Assembly (NCBI GenBank): GCA_002633005.1
Contig: NMRA01000003.1
Location: forward strand, 2,740,686 to 2,804,685
DNA length: 64,000 nucleotides
DNA from: Phoronis australis
Taxonomy: Eukaryota > Phoronida > Phoronidae
Direction: 5' to 3'
The notes beneath the pieces are model-generated. The model had not been told where the DNA came from, made no database searches, and worked only from the letters and a program-made list of their open reading frames with translations. Each line of letters starts with the position of its first letter. Position 1 is the first letter of the stretch. The translations under genes and the position numbers were made by a program. Positions 37,201 to 47,211 of the stretch are shown piece by piece.

Positions 37201-39274
37201 GCATCCACTACAATCTTTTTTTTCTAAACTACTGACTCAGAACTATAATCCTTAATGGTTGGAATTTGAAGAGCACATGTCTAATGTGGGAACCACCTTC
37301 TTTTGTTAGGGAATAACAGCAGAATGATGACTTTGAGAGCACCATATGCATTCAATTGTTGCAAACATCTAAGTCAGGCCATTACGTCATCTGGTAGCCA
37401 TATCACGTGACCTTTTCCACGCCATATTGAGATTGACATGTTCATTTACATTTAATTGTTATCTAAAAGGGCCGCCTAACACCGTATGTAGATCCAGGAT
37501 GTTGGAAGAGCGGCTCAACCACAATTGTAGGCAAGACTGTATAAATTCCAAACACGGCGTTTCATATTTGATCATGTCTGTAGGGGATACCCTAAATCCA
37601 GCCACGTTTGAAACATGAAAACTTGCACGCACTGTAGTGATTGAAGGCTACAAAGCTGTTGTCACCCGTGTGTGTGAACAGTCACCGCAGTATCCAAGGC
37701 CAACAACTAGCATTCACTACAGCTATATAGGTAAGTGAATTGCATTTTGTGGTCGCCGACTCCAGCCATTTCCCATCCACTGCAGATAAAACAATGGATA
37801 AATCCCACTCAAATGAGGTCTAGGTTGCTCTAGGATTGTCTGAGAATACTCATCAAAGCCAAGTAATTACTGCATTTCTTAGAAAATAGCACCAACAAAA
37901 GACCACAATGAATTTTTACACAAGGAAAGCTGGCAGGGAATGATTCCGTTCACAAACGTCATCTTCGAAATGATGCGTGAATAATTAATTAAAGCCTGGA
38001 AAAATTCAATCAACTTGAAAACTTATCTCTAAAGGATAACCAGAACATCATAATTTAACTACAATTAACACTAAAACAGTGGCATTCCTCCTTTATGTTC
38101 GCCATACGATTTCAATACTGATGGTGTTTATGGAAACAGCTGCCTAACGATTCAAGACATTTCGCTTTATTGATGGACTAATCCACTGAAATTGGTTTAA
38201 AGGCCCTTAAGTCAGTACTAGCAGTGCCTCAGTTTCTGGTCCCTGAAGTCCTTCAGATGGCACCATGGACATTTTGTGTCCTTCACGTTCAAGCATTACT
38301 TTTTATATTTAAATTCTAAAAAAAGTAGAGAAGACAAAGTTTAAAGTATTACCTCAAACTCTCTCACAAAGTAGGCTATTTCCCCATGAAGTACTGGTCT
38401 GTGATCAAATAAACGGCTGTATATTTCACCAATATCTGCAATGTAAACGTATGGCACTTAGCATTAGAAAATATCAGATTTGTATTATCTGTAAACTACA
38501 ATTCACATTGTAAACATACTACATGCCACACATAACAAAACCAGACTCAGTGAAAACTGGATTTCTAAATTTTGGTTTGTATAACAAGCCCAAGACTTAA
38601 GTCTCTGGTCTAAAGTTCAAGAATGAACAAGTTGAATAAATAAAAAAATATCACAAGTTGTACTGATGGCAGAGTAAAGGTTGAGTTTACTAGCTCGTGA
38701 GGTCCACAAACAATGAAATATAAATTAACCGGTATACATTTTAAAAAAATACTTCATACAGGCAACGCTAAGCACCATTGATCTCCAATTGCCAACACAG
38801 GGGACATTCTAACCTTCCCTGAACCTAGAGTTAATAAATGCCTAACTCCCCATATTCGGTGCTTGCTCTAATGAGTAACATAAAACATGGACAGGTAGGT
38901 TACGCACTCCACACCAATCGACAAGATTGCTAACCTCAGCCTCAAGTGTCATATATCTTCCATAAGCATCCTTGTAAGCAACTTACAGTATTGTTATTGG
39001 CCTAATTTGCAAAGCCATGCTGGATACCTGGATATGCATGAAAATGTGCTAAAAATAAAAGTTCCTAATATAAATTAGGCGGCAATAGTCACTCACAGGG
39101 AACCTACATTTTGAGAACCAGTTTGACGCCCATTATTCAGAGGAGAAAACTGGTTCTCAAAATGCAGGACCCCTGTAGAGGATTATACATTGCCTGTGGA
39201 TGCTGTAGGTATACAGGTATTGCGTTACCCGCTACTAGTAACACAGATTTTCATGTAGACTTACCTTTACTCAT
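34259..39274 (-). CDS. BLOC1S5: BLOC-1 complex subunit 5 (Muted homologue)
   Basis: BLOC1S5 is a small coiled-coil subunit of BLOC-1, which acts in cargo sorting to lysosome-related organelles. Minus-strand exons are 38353-38435, 36485-36614, 35061-35119 and 34259-34435, all phase-consistent with GT-AG borders. They encode DIGEIYSRLFDHRPVLHGE, then EKRKYREEARLNKILEHQQE, then EMCGRIIENEEARLK, then EWSRFMTEMYEKSAKVDEDF and YEELENNL before TAA. Order and spacing match animal BLOC1S5, including the signature around SRLxDHRPV and the terminal QYEELE helix. A candidate first exon 39265-39274 (ATG AGT AAA G, with donor GTAAGT) gives MSK joined in phase to D and a total of 152 residues. Human has about 187, the extra being a disordered N-terminus. 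That first exon is uncertain because it lies in a palindrome; if wrong, the N-terminus lies further upstream. Confidence 0.92.
35880..36370 (-). repeat. Decayed inverted copy of the palindrome-ended element in a BLOC1S5 intron
   Basis: Motifs include GCACTGCCACTAGGGGGAGAC near 35941, TCGGATCCATCAAAAAATCATC near 35973, GCAGCTAGGGGGCACAGTAG near 36254 and GACTCCATCCAAAAG near 36281. No ends remain. The other BLOC1S5 intron stretch, 34436-36484, holds only the 59-nt exon at 35061-35119 and no other supported feature. Confidence 0.5.
36751..37149. mobile_element. 399-bp TIR element in a BLOC1S5 intron, perfect 20-bp outer ends
   Basis: ATTGTATTCAAATTAAATCT (36751-36770) is the exact inverse complement of 37130-37149. 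Similarity continues inward imperfectly for about 60 bp, including AAATTAAACTCCTA against TAGGAGTTTATTT. There is no coding capacity. The rest of this intron (36615-38352) shows nothing else I can support; a small open frame at 37427-37618 is unlikely to be coding. Confidence 0.75.
39096..39175. repeat. Hairpin with perfect 18-bp arms
   Basis: CATTTTGAGAACCAGTTT (39107-39124) and AAACTGGTTCTCAAAATG (39147-39164) are perfect inverse complements. Weaker pairing extends outward to CAGGG...CCCTG. The loop is 22 bp. It is adjacent to the second palindrome at 39260-39340, and both may be parts of one foldback element. Confidence 0.75.
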
Positions 39275-39340
39275 TCAGGACTTAATTCAATGCTCTTGTG
39301 ACGCTCTGCGACTTTCAAGTCGGCAATGAGTAAAGGTAAG
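39260..39340. repeat. Palindrome carrying ATGAGTAAAG plus splice donor on both strands
   Basis: CTTACCTTTACTCATT (39260-39275) and AATGAGTAAAGGTAAG (about 39325-39340) are perfect 16-bp inverse complements around a 49-bp loop. Each arm, read outward, gives ATG AGT AAA G followed by a GTAAG donor. The minus-strand arm is the candidate first BLOC1S5 coding exon. Confidence 0.7.
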
Positions 39341-39590
39341 AGCGCATGAGAACCTGCGTTAGCTAGTAACACGATACAGGTGATGATCCAGATGAAACGG
39401 CTAAACTGATTTTCTTTTTGACTGATAAAATAATGTATAGCCAATAATACCGATGGAAACAGTTACCTATGAATAATAAATTGGATATAAACGCCCCACA
39501 AAAACTCCCTTTCAAAAAATGTAACCTTGGTCGTTATTAAGAAAACATGGTTGAGAACGAGTGATCTTTCACAATGTAGTAATAGCCGAG

Positions 39591-39663
39591 ATTACCCAAC
39601 CCGGGGATCGAACCAACGACCCCCATAAAACCAGCAAGCGTGCTAACCATTCAGCTAATAGGC
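39591..39663 (-). repeat. tRNA-like sequence (pol III boxes A and B), probably SINE-derived
   Basis: On the minus strand, TAGCTGAATGGTTAGC matches a tRNA box A and D-arm, and GGTTCGATCCCC matches box B with the usual spacing. The T-stem and acceptor stem pair poorly and no clean anticodon arm can be drawn, so a working tRNA is unlikely. It may be the head of a SINE. Confidence 0.55.
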
Positions 39664-39950
39664 AATTGCCCGTTAGCGAGTAGCTAACAGAGGCTCATAT
39701 GATTCACCAGAAGCACATCTACAGCAACAAGTAAACTACCCAAGTGGGTTATATGAATTTAACTTATCAAGAGTCGAGGACCCAGGAACACCAATAAGGT
39801 CAATAAGGACAATACTTTACTGACTGGGACTGGGAGGCAAGTGATCTGGACTGGTAGCTTTGTGGTTTTCAGTATTTTCACTCAAAAGTTATAACCAGTT
39901 ACCGTTGACAAGTTACCAGTGATGATTTCCAACGCTTATATAGGGCGTGT

Positions 39951-40633
39951 GTTCAGTTGACGCTAGGACCTAGCTAAAACCTAGTCAAAGTCACGTGTTC
40001 TCATTTAAAATACACAGCAATTTCTCAGGTAATCTCGCAAAATCTTGCTTTTGTTGTAATCGTCAACATCATTCGTCCTTTATCTTTCTGTGGTGTCTTG
40101 TGATTTGTCAGTTTTATGGTTCCCCGGATGCTTGTTTTATTTAAACTGCTGGCGGGAACCCTGCTGGCAGTCTTTCAGCAAGCAATCAGGATGTCAGGGA
40201 TGGGCACCTGGATTGGGTTTTACCTGAAGCTTGAATAGCTGTGTTTTAACTGGTGAGTNCCCGCCACCACCGAAAGACACGCACGCCGCTCCAACACCGG
40301 GAAATAGGTGCCGACTACGCCAAATGTTGTAATAATGGGGAGTCGGTTGGCCAAGAGGACACACAAGTTCGGGCCTATTAACACGGTGCAAGAGCAAAGT
40401 CTGGAGAATACTCACATTGCGTCCGCACAGGACGGCAGCGAACTCCAGAAGGCCCAGACGATCTTGTCACGAGGTCTTCATGGGTGACTCGTCACGTGAT
40501 AGGAGTGTGACCTCGGCTGGGCTCTTCTGGCGTTAGATGTCGCACCAGGCCAAGACCAACATTGTCACGAAAAGGACATCACAACATAGACGCCACAGCC
40601 GAGACTGACGTCGACATTTACTACATTACTGAA
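39951..40633. mobile_element. Longer member of the GTTCAG-ended TIR family
   Basis: The left end GTTCAGTTGACGCTAGGACC and right end ATTACTGAAC resemble the ends of the short element at 43248-43380. The stretch AAAGTCACG...ATACACAGCAAT is shared between them. This copy is about 680 bp and contains the single N at 40259, so its interior may be misassembled. Confidence 0.4.
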
Positions 40634-40742
40634 CGGGAGGCGGGTTACCCTGGCCGACGATAGGGCTAGACAGGAAGTGTAACCATGCCATACCCAAGAT
40701 TAGAAATTAGAAAGTAGCTACTAGTCAACTAGAACTAGACTA

Positions 40743-40783
40743 GTGCCAGTGCCAGTGCCAGTGCCAGTGCCAGTGCCAGTGTC
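40743..40783. repeat. (AGTGCC)n hexanucleotide microsatellite
   Basis: About seven perfect units of AGTGCC, then decayed units to about 40810. Confidence 0.9.
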
Positions 40784-41507
40784 AGTGAGTGCCGACCAGT
40801 GCCAGCGGGCAGTGTTGCCCCTTGTTTTATCTGTTTACCAATAGCTGGGTCCGCATTAGTGCATAATTCTGAATTTATAATACCTTTTATAACGCTGTTT
40901 GTTAGTTCCATTGCTTCATCATTATCGCTATATCGGTTTCACAGAGATTGAGTGGAGGCATAGACATCCACAACATTTGGTTTAAAGACTGTTTCCGGTT
41001 CGCACTTCCGTGTTGATCTCAACGATCCTAGCGGTTGGTATCGTAGCACAACAGAACAGAGATTGAGGTTGGGTCTTTGACAGCGGTGTAGTGGTACCTA
41101 ATATGAATCGGTGACAAACAACCCTGAAGACGATGTAGCATTAAATGACACCGTGAAAAACTGACCCCGGTTAGCTTTTTTCACGGACTTTAAATTTATT
41201 GTAAAGAATTTGCTACCCATGAAAAAATGACCCCGTACGACATGCGCGCACCCAGTCTTCAATATGGGGGGCTCAAACTCTTCTGTCGGTGTGGACCTTT
41301 TGCTGACAAAATATCGGCAGGACTAAAAAGAAAATAACGGGGTACACTGTGCGTCGGCATCTTTGTAGTGGACTTTAGTGCCTCGTTTTCTCGGAGTTTT
41401 TGCTTCTCTGAGACTGACCTTTTTGCCCAAAAAGAGAATTTTGAGTTTCTAAGTGATTCACTTAGGCTTTGATTAAAATTTTCATCTTACCAACACATGG
41501 GCAGCGC

Positions 41508-41937
41508 ACCATAGGGGGCTGGGGGCTATAGCCCCCACTTTTTCAGTGCTGCACCGCCAGGGGCGGATCCAGGATTTTGAATTAGGGGCGGGGGGCAGGA
41601 CACAGCCAGAATTTATGCAGATGCGCGCGCCCAGCCTAAGATGTAGGGATGCAGGGATCTCGAATTTTCGGGTTTGCTTACCTTTTGACTAAAAAAACGG
41701 GGTTTGTTCAGGGCCTATGCATTTTTTATTCATCCTCGAGCCCCCTGGAAGTTGCGCGCATGTGCTAGTCAGCAAATTTGCACCCGAACTGCCAAACGAT
41801 ATCTGGTAGAATTTTAGGGGGCCATGGCCCTCTTGCCCACCCCCCACTAAATCCGCCACTGACCGCCCATGGTCTATGGGTGTTGCACCACAGGGGGCTG
41901 GGGGCTATAGCCCCACTTTTTTCAGTGCTGCACCTCC
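41508..41937. mobile_element. CAGTGGCGGAT-ended MITE (41558-41861) between two copies of a flanking repeat
   Basis: The inner element starts CAGGGGCGGATCCAGGA and ends ACTAAATCCGCCACTG, giving inverted ends of the CAGTGGCGGAT(T/C)(T/C)AG type. The short direct repeat ACCGCC flanks it (41553-41558 and 41862-41867). Outside it, a 50-bp unit with the palindrome GGGGGCTATAGCCCC and then CAGTGCTGCACC occurs on both sides. A related MITE is at 48593-48876. Ends of this type suggest a hAT-like non-autonomous element, though I cannot confirm the family. Confidence 0.6.
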
Positions 41938-42171
41938 CATGAACAGCTTCTGTTTTTCACCATCACCCAGCTTCCAGTCTGTTTTCTTTGAAAATATGAA
42001 GTAATTTTCTTCATTGCATAGAGGAGCAGACGACAGAATCGGAGTGGTAGTGCGCAGCGTCACTGCCGGTCCCCTGGGATATCCCACGTAATTCGACCAG
42101 GAGTGGCATTACTTTGCAGGAGTAGTTTACCTTTATGCTTTTGTTGTTTTACTTTTTGCAATTGCCAAGGA

Positions 42172-42224
42172 GGGGGGGGGGGGGGGGGGGGGTNNNNNNN
42201 NNNNNNNNNNNNNNNNNNNNNNNN
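42172..42224. other. Poly-G run of about 21 followed by a 31-N assembly gap
   Basis: The G run (42172-42192) stops at T and Ns fill 42194-42224. The gap is probably a sequencing failure through the homopolymer, so its true length is unknown. Confidence 0.95.
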
Positions 42225-43167
42225 TTTGAAAGGTACTGTAAATTGCTTATCACAATGGTTACAGTGCAGGACTTTCCATAAAAGTTTAGAAATAAGCTCT
42301 TTTCTTCAGAAACTAAAAATTAGTGATCCTGTTACATGTAGTGTGTGTTGTCGTAAAAAGAGACACTGGAACACATTGTTACGATTGTTATGTTACTAAA
42401 GAAATTGTGTTTCAAAAGAAACAATGTTATTTTGAACGCCTGTTGCTCAGTTTTCAGGGTCAAAATACAAATATGAAAAACGGAACAATTGGATCGAAAA
42501 GCTGGACATCTGGGTCTAAGCCAAAACTCAAAGATAAAATGCTCGGGGGAAAATATGGTTATGTCGCGTTTTAATGGTGTGCCGGGTTGGCGGGAGAAAT
42601 TCAAAAAGTGGGACAGTCCGCCAAGAGCGGGGCAATTGACAAATACACTTTACGATGTCACCACGCATACACGCACTCACATCCGCACCCGCACACTTAG
42701 CTAAGTAGAATCAAGAGTAATTCTTCGAAAGTTACGAAAACACACACACATATTTTTAGGGCCTAAACTTTTCCTTGAGACCAAAAATAACTTCTTTCCA
42801 TAACATACGGCCATGATTTTAACACCCAAAATGTCTTGTTGAAGAACTTCTCACATGTAGTACGACAGGTTGTAAAAAAGTGGTTATACGACTGGTCCTG
42901 CAAAGATATCAGTGGCCAAGTAACTCCCTGGGCGTTATCCACCCAGGGCCACAGGTCGGTGCTTAGAATTTCCAGTACAACTTTCGGGTTTGTTGACTAA
43001 TTTTGGCGAGAAATCACTGATTGAATGAAACCATATCAAGAGTCTTGCTTAATGAACAATAATCAGAAAATGAAAATGAAGCAATGAAAATAGGCTTCAT
43101 TTGATAACTATAACTCTATTAAAATTCAGTAGAGCAGACAGCTAGAAATTCTCAGTGAAATCTCTCG

Positions 43168-43240
43168 CGGCTAAATGGATAGAGACGATGGTCATTGTCT
43201 AGTCTCGGGGTTGCAACGTGCGGGAGTTGGGGGTACTCCA
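43168..43240 (+). repeat. Second tRNA-like fragment
   Basis: GCGGCTAAATGGATAGAG resembles a box A and D-arm, and GGGTTGCAACGTGCGGG is a decayed box B. It stands directly before the TIR element at 43248. It is too degraded for a functional tRNA call. Confidence 0.35.
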
Positions 43241-43247
43241 AGCTTGC

Positions 43248-43380
43248 GTTCAGTAACGCTAGGGCCTAAGCTAGAACCTAGCTAAAATCTAGCCAAAGTC
43301 ACGCATTCTCAAAATACACAGCAATGTCTCAGGAAATCTCGCGAAGTCTTGCTTTTAGCGAGGTCCTAGCGTTACTGAAC
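43248..43380. mobile_element. 133-bp MITE with GTTCAGTAACGCTAGG ends
   Basis: GTTCAGTAACGCTAGGGCC at the left and GGTCCTAGCGTTACTGAAC at the right are inverse complements with one mismatch in 19. The interior is shared with 39951-40050. Confidence 0.75.
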
Positions 43381-43425
43381 GGGAGGCAGGGCTAGAGTTA
43401 TATGGAGTGCCGATGGGAAAATTTA

Positions 43426-43435
43426 GCGCATGCGC
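43426..43435. promoter_or_regulatory. NRF1-type palindrome GCGCATGCGC
   Basis: The perfect 10-bp palindrome TAGCGCATGCGCAGG matches the consensus of NRF1, usually found just upstream of broadly expressed metazoan genes. It could mark a promoter for BLOC1S5 (upstream on the minus strand) or for an unseen + strand gene. No adjacent exon is identified, so this is a motif match only. Confidence 0.4.
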
Positions 43436-43440
43436 AGGCG

Positions 43441-46400
43441 ATGTGATTTATTTGTCGCTTTTTGTCCAAGACGGAATTCCTCTTTACCACCCCAGGATTC
43501 AATGACTGTGTCATCCCAAAAATCTTCAAGAATTGATACCTTGCTTCTCGAGAATCATCGTTCAGAGCAAGAGTGTTGACATACGTTTTTGATACATGTG
43601 TTTTCTGTGATTCGATTTCTTGCCACCATTTTGCGGTAATAATTATGGAAATATTAAGGTGTCATACAAGGAACTGCTGAATGAATGTGACCACTTTTGG
43701 AAGAATCTAAAACTTATAAAAATTCTGGAAAAGGTAACACGTATTTGTCGGTAACTGTTTGTGAGTAATTCATTGAGTTAATGGACTAACAAGTTTTCCT
43801 TGTTATTCCAGAATAAATATATGAATCGAAATTTTATTAGATAAGCGTATATTCTACCCCACGTGGTCTGACACCGCTTCAAATATGTCTAGACGCTATA
43901 CGGGACTATGAGCTCGGATTCGCCAAATAAACGTGCCATCCATGTCTAATGAACCTGTCACAGTCTGAACTTGATGAAACTGAAAGCAGAGACAGTTGAA
44001 TATTTCGAAATTATCCAACGCCTGTACTCCTTTTTATCTCGAGTCCTACCGTTTGATTGTCATTTCCTTGATTAACTTGTGTTTGGAAAAGCGCTTCATT
44101 ACTTACTTTTAATACTGTTCAAACAATCGCATTCGCTGCATGTTCGAAAAGTATAAATTAACGAAATGCGTTTCAAAATCCTTATTTAGTTAACTGAGGA
44201 AATGACAGTCAAAAGGCGAAAAAACTTATAATTGTGTTCGTTCAGTATTAATTATCGAAGTGCTTTTCAAAATGCAAGTTAATTAAGGAAATTTAACAAT
44301 CAAAAGGTAGGAAACTTATATCTGTATTCGTTAATTATTGATATTCTCTGCTGTTTGCGTACCGTGAGGTCTAGGCCTATCGATGTCTACATGTTCTTGT
44401 TAGTACTCAATTTACGCTATTGCTAAATATTTTGTTGGTATTACAAGAGCCCCAGTGAAATGTTGTGCCTCTGTGTCCATGATATTGATATGACGACCCT
44501 GAGTAAACATTGAATATTTCGGCATTTAAAACATTCCATAGGGGCAGACAGCACTTTTAGTACGTTGCTGACGCTGTTACTAGGAACGCAGACTAAAATT
44601 GACGTTTTATTTTTGGGGATGATAGTCGAAAAAATAAATATTTATTATAAATATATATTTGTTGTCCGAAAAACACACTATTATATTCCCTGAGCTCATA
44701 TCAAAGGATCAATATTTTTAACTATTCTGAGCTTCTAGGTAACGACTTGATAGCAATATTTTTAACTATTTGGAGCTTCTTAGTAAAGACTTGATATCTA
44801 AATCAAACTATGGTTATATTAAATTTCCAATGTTTCTGCACTGAATTACCCACTTTCATTATGACATTGTCGTAATTTTCATCATCCACATTGTCGCTCA
44901 TTGTCAACCGGCGCAAAGAGGAGACACAGAACACACAATGAGTACGAAAGAATGTTGTCAATATTTTCCATAATGTTACATTTTTTAAAATGAATCTTTT
45001 AGCTTTTAAGAATACTAATATTTTTCTTATCTTTCATGTCCCATGTTTAACAATAAAAACCTTGGATTATGGATTTTATTGTCGATTTCAGTCTGGCTCA
45101 TTGCGCATGTCACGGAGATGTATCCTGTTTGAGACACGTAATACAGTTGCAATTTCTCTCATATTTCAATCTTTTTAGTGTCACAGGTTCCAAGAACAAT
45201 TTTCGTGCTTATTTTGCATGTCGCGGAGAGGTGTTTTCTTTACAAAACGGCCCTCTTACCGGACATGCATGAGATATACGTCTCATTTGTTATTCATCAC
45301 TTGCAGGGAAACGTTTTGGCCAGAATGACCAATAGTTCGTGAGATTTGTTTGGAGACGCTCTACTCATGTTGGTTGTAATTCTTGCTCATTATTTGCATT
45401 TTAGAGTTACAGGTTTATAAAAAGGAGGGTGTAACTGAAGAGCGAATAGAAATATTTCACCGTGCGAGCTTGCATCACCTTTCAGTTTATGAAAGTTGAT
45501 CATTTGAGACTGAGCAAAAGGCGCCACTTATATTAAGTTTACACTCGTTCGTGGTTGGTGACAAGGGATCTTCTTAATTGTAATATAAAAGGTGCAACAA
45601 GTGAACATGTTACACCTTTCGTGTTTTTAAAAGATGAAATAATGTATTTTTGCACTGAAAAGGTTAAAATCTGAACTTGAAATACTTAATCAATCATTGA
45701 ATTTCAAAATTATTTTGAAGGCGAATCAAATGTTTATAAATGTGGCTCCGTGAATAGTATTTATCATTTTTATTAAATCTCCTGTCCATTAAGTAGATGG
45801 TGTCCATCTCTGCCATGCCCTTGATTCAAATATTGATGTCACCTCCATTTACCACACACTACCTAATAATCAACATGCTTCATTTTTACTTTAAGGTTCG
45901 CATCAACTTAACTTAGATCTGAATATTTTTCTAATAGATATTGTAATAATTGTACCCATTTTCATTCATAATAGCAAATTCAAAAATTAATTACTTAACA
46001 TCCTCATTGATGTAGGCTTTCGGTGTTTTTGTGTTTTTGTAACTAGATCGTATTACGTTGTTGCACCAGAGGAATTGTCTCTTGTAATTTTGATATCTGC
46101 CAGTAAACATCCTTTTATATTTATTGTTATTAAAATTATTAATCTGCCTGCAAATTATGTTTTTGATTTGTTTTTATATTTATTGTTATTAAAATTATTA
46201 ATCTGCCTGCAAATTATGTTTTTGATTTGTGGACAGTAATTGCAGTCCTACTACTATCTGTTCAATTCTTTAAGATGAAATAAACAGTTATCTAGTAAAG
46301 GTGCAAAGTTGTTCTTTGACAAACAAAAGGCTTCGGAAAGGGGATCGATAGTGAAAAAGGTTTGAGCAGTGATCCGACACCGATGACAATCACCATTCGA

Positions 46401-47211
46401 TCTGCGAAAACCAATTTGTGCTGGAATTTTCTGAGAACCATTTTCTATGTAAACACTGTGTAAAATCGATATCAAAAATTGTTTGATAAGTTCAAACACG
46501 GAGCTGGTAGATCTCATTTCAATGGCTCACTAGTTCAAGGCAAGACTCTTTTTCGAGGACGCGGACATGTCTTTGTATTGTAATAGTGTCGTGGTTGGCG
46601 GGTGTTTGTAAGTATCGCTGATGTACCTGTGGAATGTCTAACCAATCCGCTGAATTAAATGAACACGGGCTAAAACGACAACAAGAATTTTCCGAAAAGC
46701 GCCCAATGACACTTTTCCCCAAAAATTACCAATTAGTAACAAAAGAGCGTCGAGAAAACACAATTTTAAACCTGCCTTAAAATCGAGTCTCTAACGCTAC
46801 CTTTTTGTCTACACAAGTTGAATACGAAAGATAAGATATATTTGTGTGTGAAGTAGCCATATTGATGCAAGCAGTTTGGTGGATATGGAGGCGGATAAAA
46901 ACACAAATAATGAAAAGGCCACTAGCTGGAGGGGTCCCAGAAATAGTCCAAATATTGCTAATTAAACTGGCAGATCGGATTCAAATGAAACTTTCAGGTA
47001 TCATGCTATATGCATTTCTACTAAGAGAATGCATTTAGAAATTGATATTGTTGGACTTTAGCCTCAGGTCTATCAAAAAGAGGGTTTTTGCGATTATCAT
47101 GAATAAAATCAAAAGTTACATAAAACGGAAACGGCATGATGAAATTTAGGAAAGTGTAATTTTACCTAATTTTACCCTCCAAGTACCGATTAAGTGCCGC
47201 CCTTTCCACAG
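43441..47211. other. Gene-poor stretch before the lectin-type gene
   Basis: AT-rich, with no exon I can support. It holds an imperfect tandem repeat of about 45 bp near 44709-44808 (CAATATTTTTAACTAT then GAGCTTCT), a hairpin with 12-bp arms at 45588-45619 (AAAGGTGCAACA/TGTTACACCTTT) and the perfect 59-bp duplication at 46113-46230. The signal-peptide exon of the downstream gene is expected here or inside the 47212 exon's upstream extension, but I cannot point to it. Confidence 0.5.
46113..46230. repeat. Perfect 59-bp tandem duplication
   Basis: Two identical adjacent copies contain TTATTGTTATTAAAATTATT and AATCTGCCTGCAAATTATG. Perfect identity means it is very recent or an assembly effect. 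Confidence 0.9.

Noticed and set aside
39591-39663. Functional tRNA gene on the minus strand
   Set aside because: Boxes A and B are good, but the acceptor and T stems do not pair and no anticodon arm can be drawn.
46844-47038. Candidate signal-peptide exon for the lectin-type gene
   Set aside because: No hydrophobic leader with a cleavage site, and no donor in phase with the exon at 47212.
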